The notes below the pieces were generated by a model, which saw only the letters and a program-made list of their open reading frames with translations, did no database searches and was not told where the DNA came from. From a virus: a DNA stretch of 64,000 nucleotides. The stretch is from positions 124,001 through 188,000 of IMG/VR virus record IMGVR_UViG_3300030673_000004, one strand, 5' to 3'. Made by a program: the position numbers and the translations under genes. Below are positions 6,989 through 16,400 of this stretch, in pieces (the stretch's first letter is position 1; each line of letters begins with the position of its first letter).

Positions 6989-9739
6989 ATGCCACGTCTT
7001 ACTGTTCGGGATAGTGTCGGTGTTTCTCTACAGAGTGTTACTTTCACTAAAAGCATGGTAGAGGATTTACTGCGTTGTGGTGATCATGAATCCGTTGCAT
7101 CGTACATAGGTAAGACTATAGCTGCTCATTATAGGGAGCAGTTATTTTTGCCTGAGTTCTGTCATTGTGTGGATGATCCTGTGGTGGTGCCTGATGACTT
7201 CCTCATGGGCTATGAGTTTGAGTTTATTTCTGCCGTATCACGTGAGTTTGCCGCTGAAATTTTTACGCATGTCTTGTCTAGTGTGTATAACCCGTGCTGT
7301 GATGCCGCCCGTTTCCATGTCACAGCTTGCTCTGGCTACCATGCAGTAGAACGTTCTAAGGGGATTTGGATCTTTGAGCATGATGGTTCGGTTAAGCCTA
7401 CAGACGCATACCCATCGGTCATTGAGCTTATAACACCCCCTATGAAGGCAGACGCTTGTTTTGCTTTTTTACCGTTAATCTTTAGCTTTATTTCTGCTAT
7501 CGGTCAGACCAATGCTTCTTGCGGTCTCCACTTTACTGTTGGTAGCCCAAAATTACGTTCTTGCTTGGACGGGTTAGAGTTTTTTACTCGGTTTTCTTCA
7601 AGTAACGTTCTATCTGAGTTTAATCGTGAGGATAATCACTACTGTGCTCCTGTGACTATTAATCGGGACTGGTTCAAGCGAGCATCGCTGGAGAAACATG
7701 CCGTATCTCGTGACCTTGATATAAGTATGGTTGAGGATCGGGAGAAGTACCGTTCTATCAATTTTTCTAAATTAGGTAGGGGCCTTATTGAGCTACGTGC
7801 CATGGGTGGAGCTCAGTATGAGTCAAAACTGAAATCAGTTCTATCTGTAAGTAAGCATTTTTTAGATACTGCCTGTCGTGCTACGTGTTTTAGTTATAAA
7901 GACAAGTCGCACAATTACCGATATTTGGCTCGTGAGCTTGGAATTCCTCATGTAGATGGCGCTGGGATTTCCGCTCAGAAGCCTCCAGATTTGCTGTCGC
8001 AAGCAGTTCCTATTATCAGAGAACTAGGTCTTCAGCTTTTTGCTGGATGTGCTCAGCGTGATCCGGACGTAGCTTTTTTTGCTGGTACTCGGGATACAAA
8101 GACTGATAAGCCTTGGTTACATATTCTTACAGTTTTCCAGTACTTTGCAGCGCAGTTTTCGTTCAAGGGCTATATTGTAAATCTACGAGCTTACATTAAT
8201 CCTTTTGGAACTCTTGTTTTTGCTGTATCTAGGGCTCTTCCTGATAGCGGTAAGTTTCAGCAAAGATCCTTGTTGTGTAGAACTATTAGCTATCTAGCAG
8301 AGCATCTACCTAGGATGCTTGGTTTTGCTTGTTTTGTGTCTTGGGATTCCAGTGATGCGGTTTCTTTTGTTTCTAAGCTACGTCAAACGAGTAGCATCTT
8401 TGTTAATTTGCGCAAAAGTCTAGCTTTGCGAGATCCAAATCACATAGCTATAAGTCCACGAACTCCTTTTGTAGGCTACCCGCAATCTACTGTAAGACTG
8501 CAAGAGCTTTTTGGAACGTCAATTGAACCGTTAACTGCGTTGCATAATAATGTTCCCTACGTGCAGAGTTCTGAGTTCCTGTTTCAGTATTTAGTTCATT
8601 TGCGTTCTGCTTATCTGTTACACATGGAAAATCCTACAACGAATGAGTTTGGGTCTACTTTTGTTAAATGCTTAGCTGCGGCTGTGCAGGACGGTGTTCC
8701 AGATATTAAACTTTTGCAAGAGGTTTATTTGCTTTCTTCGTATACTAGCGGACGGAGGCATAGTTTATATTATCATAAATATACCTCTGACTCAAGTATA
8801 AGAAGTAGTAAAGTAAATGCTCTGTTGCTTTTATCTCTAGCTCGTCAGTACGCTTTTCGGGTACGACCCTTTGTGTCTGAATTAAGTGGCACGGAATTGT
8901 CGGGTATCATTAGGGAACTCGTATCGTTGTGGGAGATTCAGGCTGCTGTTGCTGTAGAAGCACAGTGTGCTACGTCTGTATCCTGTGATATTTTAATTGT
9001 TATTAGGCTATGTATAGAAATGCACCCATCAGCTATCAGTTTTATTATTGATGCCTTAACAGATATTGCTAGTTGTCCGTCGCCGGTTGCTTCTGATAGT
9101 AGTAAGAGGGACTATCTTGTATGTTTGGTTGAGTCGTTACTGTCTAACATGTCTGTACCACTAGCTACTCGTAGATTCTTTTTTGAAGCTATCTTTTGTG
9201 GTAGCCGTTCTGTAGTAGAACATAATACTTACTCACTAAGCTCTCCTTGTATTCCTAACGTGAAAGCCCTGCTAGTTGATATTATGCAGGATTATTTGTG
9301 TACCGGAAATCTTCGTTTGCTTCGTATTCTCGTTTATGCTGGTCGTGGCTTTTGTAATACTGCTGATACTAAAACGGGAAAGTGTATTGTCACATCTGCT
9401 CTTTGGACAGCATTGGGTCCTGTTAGTTGCGGTTTCTCTTCATTGCATGATTTAATTCGTATCACACATGAGATTAGTGATACTTGCAGTAGTGATACGT
9501 ACACAGGTATTAAGAATGCTCTTGTGCGTGCTTGGGGTAGAATTAAATCGTTGTGTAAGTACCCAACAGGTACCAAATTTTGCAGTTCCGTTGACGTGTG
9601 TGCTCGATACCTTCGTTATTCTCTTTGGCGTTCTACTTTTAAGGAACTCCTTTATAATAAGCCTGCGTACTTCAAAAGCCGCATGATTGTGGCCTCTCGT
9701 ATTGAGGCTCTTTTTATGCTTCAGGATAAAATAAACTAG
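6989..9739 (+). CDS. Amidoligase-type protein, paralogue 2 (916 aa), leaderless start
   Basis: The second copy has a ~65-residue N-terminal extension before its catalytic-type domain. Motifs in order: GYEFEF (~74-79), EHDGSV, IELITPPM, ASCGLHFTVG, YRSINFSKL and LIELRAMGG with QYESK. The set is equivalent to paralogue 1, so the active site looks intact. The ~600 residues that follow are helical, with scattered Cys and no known domain. The ATG lies 6 nt after the -10 of a strong promoter and has no ribosome site, so translation probably starts on a leaderless mRNA. It can therefore be expressed separately from the endolysin and paralogue 1 upstream. Sequence divergence from paralogue 1 suggests an old duplication. 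Confidence 0.7.
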   Translation: MPRLTVRDSVGVSLQSVTFTKSMVEDLLRCGDHESVASYIGKTIAAHYREQLFLPEFCHCVDDPVVVPDDFLMGYEFEFISAVSREFAAEIFTHVLSSVYNPCCDAARFHVTACSGYHAVERSKGIWIFEHDGSVKPTDAYPSVIELITPPMKADACFAFLPLIFSFISAIGQTNASCGLHFTVGSPKLRSCLDGLEFFTRFSSSNVLSEFNREDNHYCAPVTINRDWFKRASLEKHAVSRDLDISMVEDREKYRSINFSKLGRGLIELRAMGGAQYESKLKSVLSVSKHFLDTACRATCFSYKDKSHNYRYLARELGIPHVDGAGISAQKPPDLLSQAVPIIRELGLQLFAGCAQRDPDVAFFAGTRDTKTDKPWLHILTVFQYFAAQFSFKGYIVNLRAYINPFGTLVFAVSRALPDSGKFQQRSLLCRTISYLAEHLPRMLGFACFVSWDSSDAVSFVSKLRQTSSIFVNLRKSLALRDPNHIAISPRTPFVGYPQSTVRLQELFGTSIEPLTALHNNVPYVQSSEFLFQYLVHLRSAYLLHMENPTTNEFGSTFVKCLAAAVQDGVPDIKLLQEVYLLSSYTSGRRHSLYYHKYTSDSSIRSSKVNALLLLSLARQYAFRVRPFVSELSGTELSGIIRELVSLWEIQAAVAVEAQCATSVSCDILIVIRLCIEMHPSAISFIIDALTDIASCPSPVASDSSKRDYLVCLVESLLSNMSVPLATRRFFFEAIFCGSRSVVEHNTYSLSSPCIPNVKALLVDIMQDYLCTGNLRLLRILVYAGRGFCNTADTKTGKCIVTSALWTALGPVSCGFSSLHDLIRITHEISDTCSSDTYTGIKNALVRAWGRIKSLCKYPTGTKFCSSVDVCARYLRYSLWRSTFKELLYNKPAYFKSRMIVASRIEALFMLQDKIN

Positions 9740-9823
9740 AGACTTCTTCCAGTTCTCTGCGGTAAATGGTAAGGATACTGCTGGTGACAGCAACTGCATT
9801 TACTACAGAGATCTTGTTAGGAG
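9738..9823 (+). promoter_or_regulatory. Structured RNA leader of the B12-dependent ribonucleotide reductase gene
   Basis: Three nested perfect stems can be drawn in the 93-nt gap before the reductase gene. P1 pairs TCTCTG (9754-9759) with CAGAGA (9806-9811). P2 pairs GTAAATG (9762-9768) with CATTTAC (9797-9803). P3 pairs TGCTG (9779-9783) with CAGCA (9788-9792) around a GTGA tetraloop. AGAGA at 9738-9742 could instead pair with TCTCT (9754-9758), which would compete with P1. The ribosome site AGGAG (9819-9823) follows P1. An nrdJ RNA motif has been described upstream of class II reductase genes; whether this matches its consensus needs a covariance search. No cobalamin-riboswitch core was seen. 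Confidence 0.5.
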
Positions 9824-9832
9824 TATCTAGAA

Positions 9833-12238
9833 ATGAGTTTTGCCCTTCCTTCTGCATATCAAGAGTTCATCGCTAAGTCCCGTTATTCTCGCTGGTTGGA
9901 GAATGAGAATCGTCGTGAGACTTGGGATGAGACAATTGATAGGTATCTTAATTTCTTCTTTGATCACCATAAGCCTACAGCATCTGCTTTTCTATCCCTA
10001 GATGATCAGGGTGCTGGTCTAAAGCAAGACTTACGCAATGCTATGCTTCATTTAGAGGCTCTACCAGCTATGCGTTGTTTGATGACAGCCGGACCTGCCT
10101 TAGATCGTGATAATGTTGCTGGTTACAACTGCTCGTATGTTGCCATTGATCACATCAAAGCCTTTTCTGAGGCGATGTACGTACTTATGTGCGGTGCAGG
10201 CGCAGGATTTTCTGTAGAGCGTCAGTTTGTATCTAAGTTACCTGAAATAGCCGAGTCATTTCATCCATCGGATACTGTTATTATTGTAGAGGATAGTCGG
10301 ATTGGGTGGGCAAAAGCCCTAGATGAGCTTCTTTACTTGCTTTATGGTGGCCAAATTCCTCGTTGGGATGTTTCTCGTGTGCGTCCTGCGGGATCCCGTC
10401 TTAAGATCTTTGGCGGTCGTGCTTCTGGTCCTGAACCCTTGGAGAAACTATTTAAGTTTGCTGTTGCTTTGTTCCAAAAAGCTGCTGGGCGTAAGCTGGA
10501 GTCAATTGAGTGCCATGATCTCATGTGCAAAATTGCAGATATTGTTGTCGTTGGTGGTGTTCGTAGAGCTGCACTTCTATCCCTATCGAACTTGTCTGAT
10601 TTAAGGATGCGTGATGCTAAGTCAGGATCCTGGTGGGATTACGCTCCTCATCGGAAGCTTGCTAATAATTCTGTTGCCTATACGGAGCGTCCTGATATTG
10701 GGCACTTTATGGAGGAGTGGGTATCTTTGTATAAATCCTACTCTGGTGAACGTGGCATCTTCAACAGAGAAGCTGCCCGAAAGCTCGCTGCTCGTTACGG
10801 TAAGAGAGACCCGAATCAGCAGTTTGGGTGTAATCCGTGCTGCTTTACTGGTGATACTTTGATTGCTGTTGCTGATGGTAGGAATGCTGTCAGCATTCAT
10901 GATTTAGCTGAACAGAGTGCTGGTTCAGTTCCTTTTCTTGTTTACAGTGCTCGGCTGAATCGTCGTGGTGACAAGGTTAATTCTTGGGTTACTGAGATAA
11001 AGTCGGCTGTAGCTAAGAAGACAGGCACAAAGCCTGTTGTTCTTGTAACATTATCTAATGGTTCTTCCTTCCGTTGTACTGATGACCATTTATTGGCTAC
11101 TCCTGCTGGAACTTATGTGATGGCTAAAGACGCCTTAGGTGCTGTACTCGTGTCTTATACGGATAATTCCTCTGATATTACTGTTGTATCTATTGAGGAT
11201 GCGGGTATCGAAGATATCTTTGATTTGACTGTTGAGGATAATCACAATTTTTATATTATTACATCTACAGAGGATGCTTCTTATAATAATTGTGAAGGTA
11301 TTCTGGTTCATAACTCAGAGATCATTCTTCGATCCATGCAGTTCTGCAATCTATCTACTATTGTTTTGCGTCCTGATGATACAAAAGATGACATTCGTAA
11401 GAAGATTCGCCTAGCTGCTATTTTTGGAACTATGCAGTCAACGTTGACTAATTTTCGGTATCTGCGGAAAAAGTGGCGGCAGAACACTGAGGAGGAAGCT
11501 CTTATCGGTGTATCCATGACAGGCATCTTTGATCATCCTCTCATGGGTGCCGTATCGTCAGAAGAGCGTGATACATTCCTGCAGGAGCTTCGTCTTATTG
11601 TGGAGAGTGTTAATAAGGAATTTGCTGAGATCTTTCATGTGAGTCCTGCGGCTGCTGGGACTTGCATTAAACCAGAAGGCACCGTTTCTGAGTTGGTTGG
11701 GTCGGCTTCAGGCATCCACCCGCGATTCTCTAAGTATTATATCCGGTCTGTTCGCGGTGACAACAAGGATCCTCTAACTAGTTTCTTGAAGACCACAGGT
11801 GTTAAGTGGGAACCCGAGATTGGTAAAGAAGATTCTACCACAGTGTTTTACTTCCCTGTTAAAGCTCCTGATGTTTGTGTAACCCGAGATGATCTTACGG
11901 CTATTGATCAGTTGAAGATCTGGAAGGCATATCAAGATCACTACTGTGAGCATAAGCCATCTATTACGGTATATGTTCGTGAGAATGAGTGGCTTGAAGT
12001 GGGTGCTTGGGTTTGGGATAACTTTGATATGATGTCTGGTGTTTCATTCTTGCCTTATGACAATGGTGTGTATCAGCAAGCACCCTATACCGTATGTACA
12101 GAGGAAGAGTACCTGGCTTTGAAGGAGAAGACCCCTGTAATTGATTGGGCCGCTCTTGAAGCTGTGGAGACCGATGACGCTGCTGTTGCCGGTATTCGTG
12201 AGTATGCTTGCACAGGTGGGGGTTGTGAGCTCCGTTAA
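9833..12238 (+). CDS. nrdJ: Adenosylcobalamin-dependent ribonucleotide reductase (class II) with intein
   Basis: Reduces ribonucleotides to deoxyribonucleotides for phage DNA synthesis using adenosylcobalamin as radical source. It resembles the monomeric ribonucleoside-triphosphate reductases. Visible features are AGYNCSYV near residue 100 (N-terminal redox Cys), VGGVRRAALLS, the thiyl-radical Cys in CNPC/SEIIL split by an intein at residues 337-494, CIKPEGTVSELVG, and the C-terminal Cys pair CTGGGCE that accepts reducing equivalents. The mature protein would be about 643 residues, shorter than the Lactobacillus enzyme. It depends on splicing and on B12 supplied by the host. AGGAG lies 9 nt before the ATG, and a structured leader precedes it. 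A terminator follows. Confidence 0.9.
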   Translation: MSFALPSAYQEFIAKSRYSRWLENENRRETWDETIDRYLNFFFDHHKPTASAFLSLDDQGAGLKQDLRNAMLHLEALPAMRCLMTAGPALDRDNVAGYNCSYVAIDHIKAFSEAMYVLMCGAGAGFSVERQFVSKLPEIAESFHPSDTVIIVEDSRIGWAKALDELLYLLYGGQIPRWDVSRVRPAGSRLKIFGGRASGPEPLEKLFKFAVALFQKAAGRKLESIECHDLMCKIADIVVVGGVRRAALLSLSNLSDLRMRDAKSGSWWDYAPHRKLANNSVAYTERPDIGHFMEEWVSLYKSYSGERGIFNREAARKLAARYGKRDPNQQFGCNPCCFTGDTLIAVADGRNAVSIHDLAEQSAGSVPFLVYSARLNRRGDKVNSWVTEIKSAVAKKTGTKPVVLVTLSNGSSFRCTDDHLLATPAGTYVMAKDALGAVLVSYTDNSSDITVVSIEDAGIEDIFDLTVEDNHNFYIITSTEDASYNNCEGILVHNSEIILRSMQFCNLSTIVLRPDDTKDDIRKKIRLAAIFGTMQSTLTNFRYLRKKWRQNTEEEALIGVSMTGIFDHPLMGAVSSEERDTFLQELRLIVESVNKEFAEIFHVSPAAAGTCIKPEGTVSELVGSASGIHPRFSKYYIRSVRGDNKDPLTSFLKTTGVKWEPEIGKEDSTTVFYFPVKAPDVCVTRDDLTAIDQLKIWKAYQDHYCEHKPSITVYVRENEWLEVGAWVWDNFDMMSGVSFLPYDNGVYQQAPYTVCTEEEYLALKEKTPVIDWAALEAVETDDAAVAGIREYACTGGGCELR
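10841..11314 (+). mobile_element. Mini-intein in the reductase active-site motif (158 aa)
   Basis: In-frame insertion between CNPC and SEI. It starts with Cys (CFTGDTLI, block A), contains the block B pattern RCTDDHLLATPAG with the conserved T-x-x-H, block F (DIFDLTVEDNHNFYI), and ends GILVHN followed by Ser+1. These are the residues needed for canonical protein splicing. At 158 residues there is no room for a LAGLIDADG or HNH homing endonuclease, so this is a splicing-only mini-intein. It interrupts the codons of the catalytic loop, where loss is only tolerated by exact deletion. Confidence 0.93.
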
Positions 12239-12260
12239 TCTTTGCTAGAAGATTGATAAG

Positions 12261-12290
12261 GCCCAGTCTTTATAGGCTGGGCTTTTTTAT
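12261..12290 (+). terminator. Intrinsic terminator after the reductase gene
   Basis: GCCCAGTCT (12261-12269) pairs with AGGCTGGGC (12274-12282), with one G-T pair, followed by TTTTTTATT. It separates the reductase from the tail genes. The next ATG is only 16 nt beyond the U-tract. Confidence 0.9.
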
Positions 12291-12305
12291 TACCCACTTC
12301 TTTGT

Positions 12306-13319
12306 ATGGCCGTAGACTACAATGTAACGAATCTTAGCCCCAGACCTGTTGCTGTATCTCCGTCTGAGGCAGCAAAGATTACAGCACCGACTCATATTAA
12401 GATGCTGGCTAAGAATGCTATTCAGACGTATCTGGAAAGGTTCTTTTCTGAGCGTGGTGACTTGCGTGAGATTGTAGCGAATCTATTTCCCGAAGGTACC
12501 AAGTACATTACAGATAAATCGTTTAATTTTGATGAAGATCAAACAAAAGTGAGTTTGAAGTTATCAAAGTTTTATGAAGAGATGCAAGCAAGTATTCCGT
12601 GTATTGTTATAGCAGATACCGGGATGTCTAGTAAACGTCAGGGGCTTGGATATCACTCGGGCATGCAACGAGATAATAATGGGGACACTGTTAGGCACTT
12701 TCATATTATACGAGAGGTGCAGATTACCATATCCGTAGCAACATTTGATCAAGATTCAACAAATGGCTTTATGGATTTACTCGGCTTGGCTTTTGGTGAT
12801 ATGAACGGCGTTTTATCTGGTAGCTATTTGTATCCAGAGGATCCTGTACAATCTTGGGAACTTCGGTTTCCTATGAACATTGAATTGGGTACTACTGAGA
12901 AAATGGCCCGGCAGGATGACCCTAAGAATCAAATATGGATGTCGCTACTAACTATACCTGTAACTTTTGAGCATTTGTTCTGCATGCGTGTGCTTCGTCC
13001 TATGAATGCTGATGTGGCTATGGCTACACCATACAATGTGCCAACGACGGCATTCGTTAATTTTTCAGATACAGTTCGTGTTGGTTCAAAAGTGCATGGC
13101 TTTGTTTCAGGTATGCCTGTAGGTGCTACTTTAATTAGCAGTGATCCATCAAGAGCACTCATAAGTCGTGGGACTATGCCTACTGAATATGTATTAACAA
13201 TACGTTCTCCCGGTACGTTTTATTTAAGACTCGTTTCAGATCATACCGTTCAGGGTGTCCCCGGCGAAGGTGTGACGCATCAAATTCTATTAGAAAAGAA
13301 GATAACAGCGACATACTAG
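12306..13319 (+). CDS. Tail-completion or neck candidate, 337 aa
   Basis: Not firmly recognised. It lies directly upstream of the tail sheath and downstream of a terminator, and the ATG has no evident ribosome site. Residues 1-230 are mixed alpha/beta, with a segment (QITISVATFDQDSTNGFMDLLG) of the kind seen in proteins that cap or join tail parts. Residues ~245-337 form a beta-rich, Ig-like tail domain (VRVGSKVHGFVSG, then YVLTIRSPGTFYLRLVSD). A tail terminator, sheath terminator or neck protein would fit the position. The assignment is inference from context and fold character. Confidence 0.5.
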   Translation: MAVDYNVTNLSPRPVAVSPSEAAKITAPTHIKMLAKNAIQTYLERFFSERGDLREIVANLFPEGTKYITDKSFNFDEDQTKVSLKLSKFYEEMQASIPCIVIADTGMSSKRQGLGYHSGMQRDNNGDTVRHFHIIREVQITISVATFDQDSTNGFMDLLGLAFGDMNGVLSGSYLYPEDPVQSWELRFPMNIELGTTEKMARQDDPKNQIWMSLLTIPVTFEHLFCMRVLRPMNADVAMATPYNVPTTAFVNFSDTVRVGSKVHGFVSGMPVGATLISSDPSRALISRGTMPTEYVLTIRSPGTFYLRLVSDHTVQGVPGEGVTHQILLEKKITATY

Positions 13320-13421
13320 TTACAAAACTAGTGCATTTTGTCACTTTTATCTGTTAATAACATTGAAATCTCTTCTTAGAAGATACACCGTAATTACCAA
13401 AAAAGAATAGAAGGAATATCC

Positions 13422-16400
13422 ATGGCAACATCACTGAATCCGGGTCGTTATGTACCAGTAGGTGCGTACACTTCGGAAATCGTTCAGGCTTCGGGTACAA
13501 ATCTGGATACGGCTACCCGTATTCCTACTTATATTGGTGTCGGTAGCCGACTGATCAATCAAGCGAATCTTCAGATCAGCCGCGCTTATATCAACGATGC
13601 ACCTCTGACTTTTACTGCTACTAGCCCACATACAGCAGCTCTTTCGCCTTTGGCCGTATGCAATAAGAGCATGACGACTATCGTTGATTCAAAGGCAGTA
13701 GCTGTTCGTAGTGACCTTTGGTACTTCAATAGCGACGGATCTACTGTTGTTATTGCTGATGCTGCCTACAGATCTGGTGAAGTTTATACGATTTCATATC
13801 AATCTGCCGATGCTTCTATTGGTGATGCCATGCCGTATGCAGGCATTCGTGAAATAACATCTGTTGGTACTTTTGCTAGTCAATCGCAGTTTGAGCGTAA
13901 CACAGATTTTTATCTGTCAACATCTGTTGGTTCTGTTGGTGCTAAGATCGACTCATCTACAGGTGAATATGTTCAGTATACTAATAGTGCTGCTACGTTT
14001 ACGGCTGTTACCCATACATCGGGTGCTGGATCGGCCAAAGTAGCTCTAGACGCATACACTGAATTCAATCATAACTACAGTCGTTCCTATACACTTCAGG
14101 TGACAGCAAGCTCAAGCACTGCTTATACGTTTGCTTGGACAGCAACACCTATTGCTTCTGGTAATGATGCGGCTCCTTCTGTGCCCTTAACATCTGCTGT
14201 AGCTGCACCGACATTTTTGGTGGATTCTACTTTAGTCCAGACTCAAACGGTCACTCTAGAATATGGTGTGAAGGTTGATTTTGACTTCTCCGGTAGTACT
14301 TCATTTGTTGTTGGTGACACTTACACATTCAGTGCTTATGCTCCGGCTCTTATTGAGCCCCATTCTGCATTTGCCAATAAAAATCAGTATGCTGTTGCAA
14401 CTGATGTGATTGCTGCTGATGATAATACAGGTGTTGGTTCCCTTGTAGCTGACGTAGATGGTTACACAGGAACTACAAATCTAAATGTTCAGTTGAACGT
14501 TGTTTCTGTAGATCCCGCTATCAGTGCAGCCTCTGTTCCGACGGGTACTGTTACATTGACAGGTACTCCTGTAGATGGGCAGGCTTTTGTTATCAGCAAT
14601 GGACTTGCTGGTACCAAGAAGGTAACACGTACTTTTGAGTTTGATACCGATGGTGTTCGCTCTGTTGCGGATTCTACTTTGGTACCCGTGTCTACCGTTG
14701 CTGCTACCTATTCTGTAGGTGGTATTGCTTTTGGAACTGCTAGCGCTCCTGTTATCCCGGCAGACGGCGATGTCTTAGTGCTGAATGATGGTTCTAGCAC
14801 TTATACATTTGAGTTTGATTCCGACAATAACTTGACAAACCGTAGTGCTATTCGTGTTGTAATTGATACAACATCTCTGCTAACGGCTGCTAATTTAGCA
14901 TCTGCTATCAATAGCTCGGCTGTGCGCCTAACGGCTGCTAATGATGTGTCCTCTACTTATGGTAAGATCACACTTACTAATAAAGTTGCTGGAACAATTG
15001 GTAACGCTGCTAATTCCTATACAGGATCGGCTGCTGTTATTCTTACGCAGCCCACAAACGGAACAGATGCCTCGGTTAATCTTAGTGCAACTACCACAGC
15101 GTTGATCTCTGCGCTTAATAGTGCAAGCACCGCTTTGGGCATGGTCGCTACTTCAGATGATTCTACTGTAGGTTTAGTGCATCTTACCTATGGTGCTCAG
15201 TTTACGTTGACCGCTCTTCCAACGGCTGCTGACACGGTAACTGTTGCTTTGGGATCCACAACCAACGTGTTTACCTTCCGTGCTCTTGCGGATGCTACAG
15301 GAGCTACAGATGTAGCTATCGGTACTACCGTAGCAGCTACTGTTGCTAATTTGGCAGCAAAGCTAAGTGCTGAGGTGTCTTACTTAGTGGCCCATACAGA
15401 TGTAACCGTAACTGTTGCTCATGCTTATGGTAGATCTCTTACTCTGAGTAAGACTTCTTCTGTTGTAACAATTCTTTCTAGCGTTGTTGATAATGCTTCG
15501 GCTAGTTCTGTCGGGAATGTGGCAATCACAGCAGTCAGCACTCTTTCTAATGTTACTTTGGCTGGAATGTCTGGCGGTGTTGTTGCTGCTGATGCACCCG
15601 ATCACCTGACATTTGCTTGGGGTGTTGGTGGTGATATCTTTGCAGGTGGTACATTCACGGTTGCTGAAACAGATAAAGCAACTAAGGAGTTTACTCTTGT
15701 TCGTGGTATCAAGGTGAAGCTGAGTCAGGCCATTGCTTCTCATGCTGCCGGATCTGTCGTTTTTCATTCCCAACCTGCTGTTGCAGATCTTCTGACTGTT
15801 ACCGATGGCTTGGGTGAGTCAGCTCATGTTTTTGAGTTCAGCACGACAGGAACAGTTACTTCTGGTCATACGGCTGTTCTGATTGGTAGTTCTATTGCAA
15901 CAACCGCTGCTAATCTAGTAGCTACTGTGAATGCTGCTACTACAGCTCTAGCAATAACTGCTTCGCTGTCCGGAAGTACCGTTACATTGGTAAACGATAA
16001 GACAGGCACAGGCTCGTCTAATGCTTACAATACAGCGATCACTACAACAAGTACACATCTAGCCACAACAGGATTTGCTGGTGGTAAGGAGAACTACGCT
16101 GTTGGTGATGTATACACATTCACGGTTAAGGCTCCTCGTAAGTTTCCTACTGCTTATGATAGCCGAACTGTAGAATTTACTGTGTCTCAGGTTGGACTTA
16201 CTGGTAGTGGTGTTACAACGGATAACGGTTATGTAGCGTTTACCTATTCGTCGTCTACTCCCGAGGGTGGCTTTGGGAGTGTTACTGCGGCTACATCCAG
16301 CTACGGTTACTTCTCTCTACCTGGCCAGCTTACCTATGCTGCACGTAATACAATCCCGACGGTGTCTGGTGCTAACCGATTCGCAGTAGGTGATAAGTTC

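Noticed and set aside
9738-9832. Cobalamin riboswitch before the B12-dependent reductase
   Set aside because: The gap is only 93 nt and lacks the B12-box core and peripheral helices of known cobalamin riboswitches; only a separate structured leader can be supported.
13315-13410. Terminator or operator at the ACTAGT-TACAAA-ACTAGT repeat before the sheath gene
   Set aside because: Short palindromes without a U-tract or promoter hexamers; several overlapping alternatives in AT-rich sequence make any single structure unconvincing.
15384-15773. 129-codon minus-strand open frame inside the sheath gene
   Set aside because: Shadow of a compositionally biased repeat region; no ribosome site or promoter, and the product is a Ser/Cys/Asn-rich sequence typical of antisense frames.
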